A stretch of 64,000 nt of DNA from Pseudoflavitalea sp. G-6-1-2 (GTDB taxonomy: Bacteria; Bacteroidota; Bacteroidia; Chitinophagales; Chitinophagaceae). The DNA is taken from contig NZ_JABBGB010000003.1 in assembly GCF_012927185.1 (NCBI RefSeq), forward strand, positions 372,001 through 436,000, in the 5' to 3' direction. Shown here in pieces: positions 9,397 through 18,761 of the stretch; within the stretch, counting starts at the first letter, position 1; every line of letters starts with the position of its first letter. The position numbers and the translations under genes are program-made. The notes below the pieces were generated by a model, which made no database searches, was not told the origin of the DNA, and worked only from the letters and a program-made list of their open reading frames with translations.

Positions 9397-9780
9397 ATGT
9401 TACCATTAAAAACAACCCTGTTAGTAAATGCAATCAGTTCCGGATTCACTGGTATTCTTCTGGCAGCAATGCCCGGAATGGTAGCCGGAATATTTGGTGT
9501 AAACAATACTGTCCCCTTCTTTGAAGTAGGTGTATTTCTAATACTCTTTGCCGCATTCGTATTAATAGTTGCAACGAGAAAACCCATCAGCATCAGGTCT
9601 GTAACGATTGTTACCACACTCGATATACTGTGGGTGATCGGAAGCATCATTGCCGCCATGCTGCTGGCCGGCGTAGTAAGCACTATCGGTATCGTTCTGA
9701 TCGTTGCAGTGGCAGCATGGGTTGCGCTGATGGCACTGCTTCAATTCAAAGGAAGCAAAACGGTAAATGCTGCTGTATAA
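9397..9780 (+). CDS. Small integral membrane protein, four predicted helices
   Basis: This 127-residue hydrophobic protein has about four membrane helices, at residues 5-30, 38-58, 68-92 and 96-118, and no recognised catalytic motif. It resembles the small unnamed membrane proteins often found next to AraC-type regulators. I cannot assign a family. It is divergent from the AraC-type gene upstream and is followed by a hairpin that separates it from the large FG-GAP gene on the other strand. Confidence 0.75.
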   Translation: MLPLKTTLLVNAISSGFTGILLAAMPGMVAGIFGVNNTVPFFEVGVFLILFAAFVLIVATRKPISIRSVTIVTTLDILWVIGSIIAAMLLAGVVSTIGIVLIVAVAAWVALMALLQFKGSKTVNAAV

Positions 9781-9850
9781 TTCAAAGCCCTGATACCCTC
9801 CTTAAAGAATTAATACTGGCTGCCTGTGTACAACAAGCAGCATAAATAAA

Positions 9851-9874
9851 AGGCCGCTCCAGATGGAACGGCCT
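9851..9874 (-). terminator. Hairpin terminator of the FG-GAP gene
   Basis: AGGCCG..TCC, an AGAT loop, then GGA..CGGCCT forms a hairpin. Read on the minus strand it is followed by CTTTTATTT, so it fits as the intrinsic terminator of the large gene ending at 9905. Confidence 0.65.
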
Positions 9875-9904
9875 CCGTTGTTTAAGGGCTGTTGGTTTAA
9901 GTTC

Positions 9905-12900
9905 TTATCTCTTTACAATAGTAATGCTTTGTGTGCCGGCTTTCAGCAAATAGATGCCGGGAGTAAGTCTGCTGATGTTGATGCTTGCCTGCTGTGCATT
10001 GATGATGCGGATGCTTACCTGTGATGTAATATTCAATCCGTTCTGTGAAAAGAGCTGCAGCTGATTTATTTCATCTTTACCTGCATTCACTTTCAGCTCA
10101 GTGGTAGCTGGGTTAGGGTAGCAGCTCAATGCTGTATGATCCTCATCGATATTCACAGACCTGATTACGCTTTGATTGGGCGTACCATCTTTATCGATCT
10201 GTTTGAGTCTGTAGTAAGAAACTCCATTCAGCGGATGCTGGTCGGTGAATTCATAAGAGGTGACCGAACTGGCGCTGCCAGCGGCTTTCACGGTGCCGAT
10301 GGATTCCCATACCGATCTGCTGGCCGATCTTTCAACTACATAATGATCGGAGTTGAGTTCGCCGGCTGTTTTCCATTGAAGCCATACTTTCTTCGCAGGT
10401 GTTACAGTGGCGGTGAAGGAGAGCCAGCTTACCGGCAGAGGGGCAGAGCCCATATCTCTTGCACCGATAGCATCCTGCGGATACACCCATGGACTGAAAC
10501 GTTGTCCGGTAATGGAACTTACAGGATCGTAGGCAATCCTTGCTCTCAGTTTTGTTCTGAATCCGGTTTTGGCGATCACCTGACGAAGCTCGGTTCCGTT
10601 AATGCCTAGGGTGGTGTATGCTGCCTGAATGCCGGTTGAATGCACACTGTTGGTGATATTGGTGCCTGAGCTGAAAGCAAGACCTTTGGCTCTGGTTTCC
10701 CATACCATTTTTCCTTTTGTATTTCCCTCAAAGCTTGCTGCGAAGAGGCCTGCGGAGAAATCAGATTGAATGATATTGGAACGTTGAATGGGCGTGGTAG
10801 TGCCGGTGTTGTACAACCGGATATTGTTTCTTTCGCCATCAATGGAGTTTCCGAAATAGACCTGTATGGCGCCATAATCTCCGCCGCCATACCTGGGCGA
10901 GCCGGCAACAAGATCGCTGATACCATCTCCGTTTACATCGCCTGCACTGCCTACACCCCATCCGAATCGCGCTTCATTATCATCGGCAATTAATCTGAGT
11001 GATGTGGCAGAAATGCCCGAAGGGGAACCACTGAAAATGTAAATGGCGCCATCTTCGTAATCGTTGTTTTCGTATTGCCATGCACCTGCTACGATATCTG
11101 CATATCCATCTCCATTCAGATCGCCTGCACCTGCAACAGAGCATCCGAGCATCGCGTCAATTGAATTGCTTTCGTAGGAGAAGCTGGGAGTAGTAGTGAT
11201 TCCGGAAGCAGCCCCGTGATGGATTTGTATTCTTCCTTCATATGTATTGCCATTATTGTATTGCTCGGCGCCAAGAATGAGATCGCTGAAACCATCTCCA
11301 TTTACATCCCCTGCTCCGGCAACGGCCGAACCGAGGTGTGAATTGTTTCTGTCTGAATATAACCGGGCAGTGGTTGAGCCGTTTATTCCAGCGGCTGCAC
11401 CATAATATACAAATGCTGCGCCGTTGGTATAGGTTGGGCCGTCGTAACTGGGGGCACCGATCACTATATCTGAATAACCGTCGCCATTGAGATCACCTGC
11501 TCCCGATACGGCATAACCGAATTCAGCGGCTGCCTGATTGGGTTGAAGGTGAGTAGTGGGAGTAGCGGTGAGGCCTGTTGCAGATCCATGATAGATGAAA
11601 ACAGAGCCTTCTGCTGCTTCGCCGTAGGATGCTGCAGGAGCTCCTGCAATAACATCGCTGTATCCATCCCCGTTTACATCGCCGGCTGATGATACACTGT
11701 GTCCCAGCTGAGCTCCGGCCTGTACGCCCTGGATGATTACCGCAGTAGTGGAAGAAAGCCCCCCGGTAGCACCGTACCACACATATATTGCGCCTCTGTC
11801 TGTGAGACCGCTGTTATCGTAACGGCTTGCACCCGCGATGATGTCGCTGAATCCATCTCCATTGATATCTCCTCCGGAAGCAACACTGATGCCAAGTCCT
11901 GTGTTGGCTTTGTTGGCTTCGAGAACGTAAGCGGAGGAATTTACCATGCCAGCTGCTGAGCCAAGGTACACGAATACTGCGCCTTCGTCGGTTTGTCCTG
12001 CACCAAAGTCATAGCCGGGAGCGCCTACAACCACATCGTTGTATCCATCTCCGTTAATGTCTCCAGCTGATGCAACCGAAACGCCGTACTCAGCATCGTT
12101 GTCTGAGCCGGTAGCGATGGTAGAGTAATTATTTGCAATGCTGGATGCAGACCCATGATAAATGAGTGCGATGCCTTCACCTGTTTGTCCTTTTGTGTAG
12201 GCGGAAGAACCGACCATAATATCGCTGTAACCGTCTCCATTTACATCACCGATGCCTTTAACAGCATTACCCAAACGGGAGTTGGCGAGATTGGATTCAA
12301 TGATTGCGTCTGGAGTTTCATCAAAACTGTTGCCTGCACCTCCGTGGTAGACCCAGCTTACGCCTTCTCTCGTTTGTCCATTGGTGTGGTTGGGAGCAGA
12401 GATAAGCACATCACTGAATCCATCTCCATTTACATCTCCTGCCGTGGCAACGCTGGCGCCCAGATTGGCTCCGTTGGAATTGAGTTCAATATTGCTGATC
12501 ATTGCGGGGGTACCTGTACCTCCAAAATAGATGTACACACGACCATCATTGACCTGGTAATAATCATACTGCGGAACACCAACTATGAAGTCGCTGTATC
12601 CGTCTCCATTGATATCACCTGCGCCGGCAACTGAGGCTCCCATCTGGGCATTGTTCTGATCACTTTCGCCTCTGAAGAATGATGCAGTTCCTATGCCTGT
12701 GGAAGAACCGCGGTAAATATAGAATGCACCTTCACCGGTTTCACCGTAGGAAGCTGTTGGGGCGCCAACAATGATATCGCTGTATCCGTCTCCATTAACA
12801 TCGCCTGCATTGGCAACGCTGGAACCGAATAAGGAATTGGTTCTGTTCAATTCGATGGTTGTGGTGGCTGCAGCTGGTATGCCCGTACTGCTTCCATGAT

Positions 12901-14191
12901 ATACCATTATGGCACCTTCGTTTACATGCCCGTTGTTGTAGTTGGGAGCACCCACGATCACATCGCTGAATCCGTCGCCGTTTACATCCCCCGCTCCGGA
13001 TACTGAGGTTCCGAATGTACATCCGCTGTATGGACCGGTAAGCGTTCTGGCAGGTGTTGTACTGATGCCTGTTGCGCTTCCGAGATAGATGAAGGCAGCA
13101 CCGGGATTTACGGCGGCACTTGTTGTCCAGTAATTGGGAGCGCCTACGATGATGTCTCCGAATCCATCTGCATTTACATCGCCTGCAAAGGCAACGCTGT
13201 GGCCGAATGATGCGCCAGTTTTGTTAACCTGAAGTATTGCGAGAGAGGCTGCATTGATGCCGTTGGCAGATCCGTAGTAGACGAATGCTGCGCCTTCGTC
13301 TGTTTCTACATCGTCGTAGTTTCTTACTCCGATCACCACATCGCCATAACCATCGCCATTGAGATCACCTGCTCCGGAAACACTGTATCCGAGCGAAGCA
13401 TTGTTCTGATTGGATTCGAGCAGTGTATTGGCATTGGTGGGGTTGCCGGCAGCAATGATGGGGTCGATGGTTACCGGGAACACCGCATTGCGCGTATCTG
13501 TTGTGAGTTCGATTGTATTGTTGATCAGCTTAAGGGACGATGTCAGTGCCTGACCGTTTGCATCCCATGCGCGAAGCCCTGAATAAGTAAACTGGTGTTG
13601 GTCTTGCGAGAAGATCAGCACACTGTCGTTCAGCTGACCGGCCTGCATGCCTTCCGTTTTCAGGCGGATGGCCACTGACCCTGTATTGTCGGGTGCTTCG
13701 TGTATGATAAAGTTCTGCCTTACGCCTTCATCATTGTTGATGTACTGAACAGTGTATCCGGCGAATGCGAAATCGAGCTGTTCTTTATCTGCAGTAACTT
13801 TTGGTTGCTGATCGGCAGTTACAATCGACTTATTGCCTGCCGTCACCGATTCGGTGGTGAGCTGCAAATGCCAGTCGTTTGTTTTGTCTCTGCTGCCAAG
13901 CCTGTATTTGTTTCCACTGAACTGTGTCCGGAAACGATTGGCTCTGTTGGAGGCCTGATACAACTGCTTTTTTTCATCTGACCTGATATGATATTCGCGC
14001 CTGCGTATATCATTTGTAACAGCTTCTATTACCGTAGTTGAAACTGTACTGTCAGTTGTTGCATTATTTCGCTGAAATGATGATGCACCGGACGAAACGG
14101 GTGCTGCAGCAGGGCCAGGGAAGTAGTGCCAGACACTTGCTACGGCTGCGCATAACAGTGCCATTTGGGTAAAGCGTAAAGTTTTACTCAT
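9905..14191 (-). CDS. Secreted FG-GAP (integrin alpha-like) repeat protein with type IX sorting domain
   Basis: This is a 1428-residue exported protein. Residues 1-30 are a signal peptide (MALLCAAVASVWHYFPG). Residues 40-245 form a beta-rich N-domain. From about residue 253 to 1120 there are 14 FG-GAP repeats of about 62 residues, each with a hydrophobic 'G.SV.gAGD', a calcium loop D-x-N-G-D-G-[FYI]-x-D and an 'xVGAPxY' strand. Fourteen equals two seven-bladed propellers of the integrin-alpha type. Residues about 1210-1340 resemble the 'LPVSWLSFTATV...WKTAGELNSDHYVVERS' fibronectin-like module common before sorting domains. The last 75 residues (SCYPNPATTELKV...GIYLLKAGT) are a type A T9SS C-terminal domain. 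The protein is probably anchored at, or released from, the cell surface. It is a single-gene unit with its own terminator. Confidence 0.93.
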   Translation of the reverse strand: MSKTLRFTQMALLCAAVASVWHYFPGPAAAPVSSGASSFQRNNATTDSTVSTTVIEAVTNDIRRREYHIRSDEKKQLYQASNRANRFRTQFSGNKYRLGSRDKTNDWHLQLTTESVTAGNKSIVTADQQPKVTADKEQLDFAFAGYTVQYINNDEGVRQNFIIHEAPDNTGSVAIRLKTEGMQAGQLNDSVLIFSQDQHQFTYSGLRAWDANGQALTSSLKLINNTIELTTDTRNAVFPVTIDPIIAAGNPTNANTLLESNQNNASLGYSVSGAGDLNGDGYGDVVIGVRNYDDVETDEGAAFVYYGSANGINAASLAILQVNKTGASFGHSVAFAGDVNADGFGDIIVGAPNYWTTSAAVNPGAAFIYLGSATGISTTPARTLTGPYSGCTFGTSVSGAGDVNGDGFSDVIVGAPNYNNGHVNEGAIMVYHGSSTGIPAAATTTIELNRTNSLFGSSVANAGDVNGDGYSDIIVGAPTASYGETGEGAFYIYRGSSTGIGTASFFRGESDQNNAQMGASVAGAGDINGDGYSDFIVGVPQYDYYQVNDGRVYIYFGGTGTPAMISNIELNSNGANLGASVATAGDVNGDGFSDVLISAPNHTNGQTREGVSWVYHGGAGNSFDETPDAIIESNLANSRLGNAVKGIGDVNGDGYSDIMVGSSAYTKGQTGEGIALIYHGSASSIANNYSTIATGSDNDAEYGVSVASAGDINGDGYNDVVVGAPGYDFGAGQTDEGAVFVYLGSAAGMVNSSAYVLEANKANTGLGISVASGGDINGDGFSDIIAGASRYDNSGLTDRGAIYVWYGATGGLSSTTAVIIQGVQAGAQLGHSVSSAGDVNGDGYSDVIAGAPAASYGEAAEGSVFIYHGSATGLTATPTTHLQPNQAAAEFGYAVSGAGDLNGDGYSDIVIGAPSYDGPTYTNGAAFVYYGAAAGINGSTTARLYSDRNNSHLGSAVAGAGDVNGDGFSDLILGAEQYNNGNTYEGRIQIHHGAASGITTTPSFSYESNSIDAMLGCSVAGAGDLNGDGYADIVAGAWQYENNDYEDGAIYIFSGSPSGISATSLRLIADDNEARFGWGVGSAGDVNGDGISDLVAGSPRYGGGDYGAIQVYFGNSIDGERNNIRLYNTGTTTPIQRSNIIQSDFSAGLFAASFEGNTKGKMVWETRAKGLAFSSGTNITNSVHSTGIQAAYTTLGINGTELRQVIAKTGFRTKLRARIAYDPVSSITGQRFSPWVYPQDAIGARDMGSAPLPVSWLSFTATVTPAKKVWLQWKTAGELNSDHYVVERSASRSVWESIGTVKAAGSASSVTSYEFTDQHPLNGVSYYRLKQIDKDGTPNQSVIRSVNIDEDHTALSCYPNPATTELKVNAGKDEINQLQLFSQNGLNITSQVSIRIINAQQASINISRLTPGIYLLKAGTQSITIVKR
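10840..13435 (-). repeat. Fourteen tandem FG-GAP coding repeats
   Basis: About 186-bp units inside the large gene are recognisable on the plus strand by recurrent 'ccatctccatttacatc(g/a)cctgc' blocks, which encode GDVNGDGF/Y. The units are diverged at DNA level (about 60-80% by eye), so they are old duplications rather than recent slippage. Positions of blade ends are approximate. Confidence 0.85.
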
Positions 14192-14280
14192 TGTCGGTTG
14201 GGGCTATATAGGGTTTAAAGGGTGTGCATGTTATTCATAGAACAGCATGCTGCGCACCGACAACGCGTAAGCACTTATAT

Positions 14281-14296
14281 GTAGTATCGGTACTAC
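14281..14296. other. Inverted repeat in the FG-GAP upstream region
   Basis: GTAGTA-TCGG-TACTAC is a perfect 6-bp dyad about 95 bp upstream of the FG-GAP start. A second, imperfect dyad with GGTG..GCATG and CATGC..GCACC spans 14220-14260. Either could be a regulator site or a leader hairpin. Nothing else was recognised in 14192-14360. Confidence 0.4.
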
Positions 14297-14361
14297 AGGG
14301 CGATTTTAAAAATCATGACATACATCAATATAACTCTCTTTGTTTCAACGCATAAACATTA

Positions 14362-14395
14362 AAAAGGATATACACTTTACAGCATATATCCTTTT
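14362..14395 (-). terminator. Hairpin terminator after the propeller lipoprotein gene
   Basis: AAAAGGATATA, a 12-nt loop, then TATATCCTTTT. On the minus strand it lies 31 bp after the stop of the lipoprotein gene and ends in a T run. Confidence 0.7.
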
Positions 14396-14425
14396 CGGAA
14401 AAACCAGAAAAAAGTATATCGGAAT

Positions 14426-15352
14426 CTAGTAATTATTATATGTCAATTGACGATTGTTGGTGCCGTCTGCATTCATGATCCAGAAAACACCGTTTTGTTT
14501 TTTCGAATCATCGATCATCATTTCAGATCTGGTATACACAATTTCTCCTTTTGAAGAGATGGCGAATTCTCCGGCATTGTTAGTCAGTTCTGCTCCGTTG
14601 AGGACTTTTATTTTGTACTCACTATGATAATACACTTTTCCATTGTAGAACTCCGGAAATATTCTCTGTACATTTTTTTCAGGCGTAAGAATTTCTTTAT
14701 TGGCGCCTGCCCTGTCTATTCTGCAGATCTGATAATCGCTGTTTATGAAGTAAATGAAATTATCTGATCCCAGAGATGGCTGCTCTCCACGTTCTGCCAG
14801 AACAATCGATTTGCCGGTTCCATCGATCTTAGCCTTAGCAATTACAGGATTGTACGATGTTGAACCCGAAGAAGAGTGGTAATAAATTGAATCGCTGTTG
14901 AGCGTCCAGGTAGGATGTCTGTCGTATACATTGGCAGTAACTCTTTTCTTTTGTGTTGTATCGAAGCCGGAGGCGCTATATGGGAAAAGGATGATGCCGG
15001 TGTGATCGGAGAATACGAGACTTTTTCCATCGGGCGACCAGGCCGGATCGAACAGGAAGTATTTGGTGATCCGTTTCAGACCCGATCCATCTTTATTGAT
15101 AGTGTAGAATCCCAGGGAATCTTCTTTGTAAGTGTAGTAGCGGCCTTTGCATTCTTCATTCTTTATGCCTGAAATAGGTGCATAATTGAATCCAATTACT
15201 TCTCCGTTTGGATGCCATACGGGAGCAAAATAGGCTGTAGTAAACGAGCGGTTGGGAGAAGTGTCATACAAAACAGGGCAGGGGTTTTTCCCATTCTTGC
15301 TGCATCCGGAAATGATGGTAAGTGCAAGTGCTGCAATCAACAATGATCTCAT
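14426..15352 (-). CDS. Lipoprotein with TolB/WD40-like propeller repeats
   Basis: This 308-residue protein begins with a lipoprotein signal (MRSLLIAALALTIISGC, Cys at residue 17). Several PD40-type blades follow, recognisable from 'FAPVWHPNGEVIGFNY', 'DPAWSPDGKSLVFSD' and the late 'IMNADGTNNRQLTYN'. Such propellers mediate protein contacts in the periplasm. No enzymatic residues are evident. It has its own terminator and no close same-strand partner within 90 bp, so it is probably monocistronic. Confidence 0.8.
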   Translation of the reverse strand: MRSLLIAALALTIISGCSKNGKNPCPVLYDTSPNRSFTTAYFAPVWHPNGEVIGFNYAPISGIKNEECKGRYYTYKEDSLGFYTINKDGSGLKRITKYFLFDPAWSPDGKSLVFSDHTGIILFPYSASGFDTTQKKRVTANVYDRHPTWTLNSDSIYYHSSSGSTSYNPVIAKAKIDGTGKSIVLAERGEQPSLGSDNFIYFINSDYQICRIDRAGANKEILTPEKNVQRIFPEFYNGKVYYHSEYKIKVLNGAELTNNAGEFAISSKGEIVYTRSEMMIDDSKKQNGVFWIMNADGTNNRQLTYNNY

Positions 15353-15442
15353 GATTAATGAACAGTTTTATGGCAAAATGTTTGAACCTTGATTTTGACA
15401 ATACAATTGTACCTGCCGTTGCATAACCGGCAAAATTGATTT

Positions 15443-16021
15443 TTACAGCAACTCTTTGCGGAGAAAGAAAAGCCGGTAACTCAGTTCTTCTTCGGCATAT
15501 ACTTCAAAGCCGAATTGTTCGTACCAGGGAACATTTACCGGAGTGGAGGTTTCGAGATAGACAGGGCGGTTCTGTGTGCGGCTGTATTCCATCAGCTCGT
15601 GCAGCAGTTTCTTGCCTACGCCCTGATGCTGGTTACCGGTATGCACACCAATGAACCAGAGGTAGAATATTCTTTCAGCGGAAGGATGATGTTTCTTCAC
15701 CAGCCCTTCTCGTCTCATTACTTTGGCTGTTCTTGAAATACCGAGTACGTTGAATGCAAGGTTCAGGTCCCATCCGATGCTGCGAAGTGTAGTGCGTTTT
15801 TTATCGGGATATAACACCAGTGCACAACCGCGGCCGCAGTCGCTCATGAAAACTTCTCCTGAAGCAAAACATACGTCGAAGGAATAGGCCATGAGATCGC
15901 GGATGCGTTCATTTTTCTTTGCATCCTGCTTCACTACATAATTTACACTGCGGTTATTGAGAAAGGAGCCAGTGAGAATATCCACCACTGCTGCTTTATG
16001 CTGCTTGCCGGCTTTTAACAT
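15443..16021 (-). CDS. GNAT-family N-acetyltransferase
   Basis: This 192-residue cytoplasmic enzyme has the acetyl-CoA-binding motif A at about residues 125-150 (LWFIGVHTGNQHQGVGKKLL, with Q-x-x-G-V-G-K). The C-terminal 'VYLETSTPVNVPWYEQFGFEVY' block is typical of GNAT acetyltransferases. The acceptor substrate cannot be predicted. It stands alone. Confidence 0.88.
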   Translation of the reverse strand: MLKAGKQHKAAVVDILTGSFLNNRSVNYVVKQDAKKNERIRDLMAYSFDVCFASGEVFMSDCGRGCALVLYPDKKRTTLRSIGWDLNLAFNVLGISRTAKVMRREGLVKKHHPSAERIFYLWFIGVHTGNQHQGVGKKLLHELMEYSRTQNRPVYLETSTPVNVPWYEQFGFEVYAEEELSYRLFFLRKELL

Positions 16022-16118
16022 GGATGTTGATTATGTAATGAAGTTATCGAATAGCCGCAAAAAGCCGAATGCCTTTCATCAATTCATGTGAATAACTGAC
16101 TAATATCATTAAATTGAT

Positions 16119-17030
16119 TCAGGCCTCATGCTTTGCAGAACTTAACCATACTCCGATGAGTACAAGTATGCCTCCTGCAAATTGCAGGGCGGTAAAGGGC
16201 TCATGGAGAAACAGAAGTGCGATCACTGATCCGATCACCGGGTCGAGGTTGAGAAAATTGCCTGCCTGCGCTGCTGTGAGCGATTTCAATGCATGGTTGT
16301 AGAGCAGGTAGCAGAGAGCGGAAGACATTACGCCGAGGTAAATGATGGCAGTCCATCCTTTCTCTGAAATCTGTGGCAGTGGCTTGTTCCAGCCTTCGTA
16401 GATCACTCCCGGAATAAGCAGAGCAGTTCCGAGCAACGTTACAAAAAATATTACCGGAACGGGATGGTATTGATTGATGCGTCTGCTAAGAAGCGTGTAG
16501 ATGGTCCAGCAGGCAACGGAACCTACCATGAGAAAATTTCCGAGCAGACTGCCCTTATCGTCTGTTTGACCAATGAAGCCAACCATTATCACTCCTGCAA
16601 CAGAGATGATGATGCCCGCAATCATTTTTGTAGTGAACTTTTCTTTCAGAATAAATGCTGCCGGCGCTGCAATGAGCAGGGGCATTACACCCTGTATCAA
16701 TGAGCCTGCTGCCGCTCCGGTATAGGTAAGTGAAATATTGAAGAAACTATAAAAGAATGTTACACCAGTGAGCGCCAGCAAAATCAATCTTCCCAATGGC
16801 AATGGCGCAGGATCCTGCGCTTTTGCTGTTTTTCTTGTTATGAGATAGAATGGCAATAAGACAATGCAGGCTACTGCATTTCTCGCAAATGCCAGAAATA
16901 ATGGCGGCAATTCTGTTACACCCACTTTGCTTACGGTGAAGGCGCTTCCCCAGATCAATACTACAATGAGGATGCTGATAATGGCGATGGTTCTCTGGCT
17001 GCGTTTGTTCGGGTTGTTTTGTAACGACAT
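16119..17030 (-). CDS. EamA/DMT-family transporter
   Basis: This is a 303-residue inner-membrane protein with ten predicted helices arranged as two EamA repeats. The first ends near residue 160 and the second starts with 'LLGNFLMVGSVACWTIYTLLSRR'. Members export amino acids, nucleotides or other metabolites; the substrate is not evident here. It starts 19 bp downstream of the sigma-factor gene stop on the same strand, so the two could share a transcript. Confidence 0.88.
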   Translation of the reverse strand: MSLQNNPNKRSQRTIAIISILIVVLIWGSAFTVSKVGVTELPPLFLAFARNAVACIVLLPFYLITRKTAKAQDPAPLPLGRLILLALTGVTFFYSFFNISLTYTGAAAGSLIQGVMPLLIAAPAAFILKEKFTTKMIAGIIISVAGVIMVGFIGQTDDKGSLLGNFLMVGSVACWTIYTLLSRRINQYHPVPVIFFVTLLGTALLIPGVIYEGWNKPLPQISEKGWTAIIYLGVMSSALCYLLYNHALKSLTAAQAGNFLNLDPVIGSVIALLFLHEPFTALQFAGGILVLIGVWLSSAKHEA

Positions 17031-17049
17031 AGGTTGTTACCAATATCGG

Positions 17050-17616
17050 TTATTTGCCCGATAAAACCAGCAGGATGGCTATTGCCAATTTATCAGCCTG
17101 CAACTGCGTTCTCAGAAAGGTTCTTGCCTGCATCAGCAGGTACTTGCTGGTACGCGAAGAAATATTGAGTTTGCCCGCAATCTCCACATGCGTCATGCCT
17201 TCTTCCAAACTGAGTTGCAACACTTGTTTTTGTTTCAGCGGAAGCTGATCGAGGGCCTGTTTGTATTGTTCCATAGCTTCTTTGAGATCGAAGGAAGCTT
17301 CGGTGGTGGTAAGCACTTCCTGCGAAGCGTAGAACATTTCTTCCCGCTTTTTTTCTCTTGCTTTTTTTCTGATGAGATTGATCATCAGATTGGTGGCATA
17401 GGTGCGAAGCAGGGGATAAACTTTGTTGTCGTCTTTGATGGAGGGCAGTTGCTCCCACAATGTGGTGTAAGTATCCTGCAGAATATCACGGGCTGCTTCT
17501 TTGTTGCGCATGAAGCGATGTACAAACAACGAAAGCCGTGGGAAGGATGCCAGATAGATCTCTTCAAACCTTTGGATGGTTTGCGCATCAGGCCTTTGCT
17601 GCAGAGTAGCTGGCAT
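17050..17616 (-). CDS. ECF RNA polymerase sigma factor (FecI-like)
   Basis: This 188-residue sigma factor has region 2 at about residues 20-85 (YLASFPRLSLFVHRFMRNKEAARDILQDTYTTLWE) and region 4 at about 120-170, with HTH 'MTHVEIAGKLNISSRTSKYLLMQAR'. It is divergent from the fecR-like gene at 17717, with a 100-bp gap. That gene is followed by a TonB-dependent receptor, which gives the usual Bacteroidota trans-envelope signalling set. The divergent rather than co-directional order means sigma and anti-sigma are made from separate promoters. Confidence 0.9.
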   Translation of the reverse strand: MPATLQQRPDAQTIQRFEEIYLASFPRLSLFVHRFMRNKEAARDILQDTYTTLWEQLPSIKDDNKVYPLLRTYATNLMINLIRKKAREKKREEMFYASQEVLTTTEASFDLKEAMEQYKQALDQLPLKQKQVLQLSLEEGMTHVEIAGKLNISSRTSKYLLMQARTFLRTQLQADKLAIAILLVLSGK

Positions 17617-17716
17617 AAATGTAATTGAGAAGCAAAAGTATCCTGCGAATGTTATCTAAAGATTAAGTCGCCTTTTTTACTGTCCCTTTTTTTCTCCGTG
17701 TTGTGTTATACTATGT

Positions 17717-18730
17717 ATGGTTACAAAAGAAATGCTGGAGAAATATTTTTCAGGCCTTGCTTCCGAAATGGAACTGAAGGCTGTAACTGAATTTCTGGCC
17801 GACGAGAATTCCGATACTGCTTTGCTGCAGGAAGTGATGGAAGAATTCGATGGTGATACATTGCATCCGATAGGCTTCCATCGCAACAGGGCATTGTTAC
17901 TCGAACAGCTTCGTGCAAAACTTTATCCGGCTGCTGTGCCGCATGATGCTGCAACAGAAAGCATTCCATTCAGGCGCATCGCGCTCGCCGCATCGGTATT
18001 GCTGGTAGTTGGCCTCTGCTGTTTTCTGCTGCTGAGAACCCGAAACGATCATTCCCAAACCAATGCTGCATTGCTGGCCTGGAACATTATCGAGAACAAT
18101 TCTGTGCAGGTGCAACATCATGTGTTGGACGATAGTTCTGAGATATGGCTGAAACCCAGATCTGTGCTGCGTTATCAGGCAGGTATTGCATCTCTTCCGC
18201 AACGAAGTGTTCAGCTGGAAGGAGAATGTTTTTTCGATGTAGTACATAAAGATGATGCTGCTTTTTTTGTACAGGCAGGCGGTACGGAAACCAAAGTATT
18301 GGGTACTGCTTTCAATATCGAGGCTTATGCCGCAGAGCCATTATTCCGGGTTTCACTGGTACGTGGTTCGGTGCAGGTGAAAGATTCCGTTCATAACAAT
18401 CAGCAGGGGCTTGTGTTAACTGCCAATCATCAGCTGCAATATCATTCAAAAGAACAGCTATGGAGAATAGATACACTGCAGGTACAGCATGCAGCTCAGT
18501 TCAGCGATGCAGGAATGGTGTTCAACAATATACCGCTTAAAGATGCGTTGCGCCGTGTTGCAGACAGATATGGATATACATTGAAACTGCACGCATCGGT
18601 AATGGCATCAGGCAAAAACATCAATGGTGTTTACAATGGAGAAACCCTCGAACAGTTATTGCAGCTGATACTCTTTATCCCAAAATACAGATACAGTATT
18701 CATCAAAACCTTATTGAGGTTTATCCGTAA
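17717..18730 (+). CDS. FecR-family anti-sigma factor
   Basis: This 337-residue single-pass protein has an N-terminal cytoplasmic sigma-binding part (1-85) and a membrane helix at about residues 90-108 (IALAASVLLVVGLCCFLLL). The periplasmic FecR domain follows (DDSSEIWLKPRSVLRYQ, VQLEGECFFDVVHKD, TKVLGTAFNIEAY). The C-terminal DUF4974 domain covers about 260-337 (VFNNIPLKDALRRVADRYGYTL). FecR proteins hold or activate their ECF sigma factor depending on contact with the STN domain of a TonB receptor, which here is encoded 31 bp downstream. Confidence 0.92.
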   Translation: MVTKEMLEKYFSGLASEMELKAVTEFLADENSDTALLQEVMEEFDGDTLHPIGFHRNRALLLEQLRAKLYPAAVPHDAATESIPFRRIALAASVLLVVGLCCFLLLRTRNDHSQTNAALLAWNIIENNSVQVQHHVLDDSSEIWLKPRSVLRYQAGIASLPQRSVQLEGECFFDVVHKDDAAFFVQAGGTETKVLGTAFNIEAYAAEPLFRVSLVRGSVQVKDSVHNNQQGLVLTANHQLQYHSKEQLWRIDTLQVQHAAQFSDAGMVFNNIPLKDALRRVADRYGYTLKLHASVMASGKNINGVYNGETLEQLLQLILFIPKYRYSIHQNLIEVYP

Positions 18731-18761
18731 TCACATATTCACTTAAACCCGTTTCATCAGT

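Noticed and set aside
10840-13435. Regularly spaced similar DNA blocks that look like a repeat or CRISPR-like array
   Set aside because: They encode the FG-GAP blades of one continuous protein, are about 186 bp apart and diverged; no short identical repeats with unique spacers.
14220-14300. Several dyads before the FG-GAP gene considered as attachment site or mobile-element end
   Set aside because: No integrase, transposase or target duplication nearby; more likely leader or operator structure.
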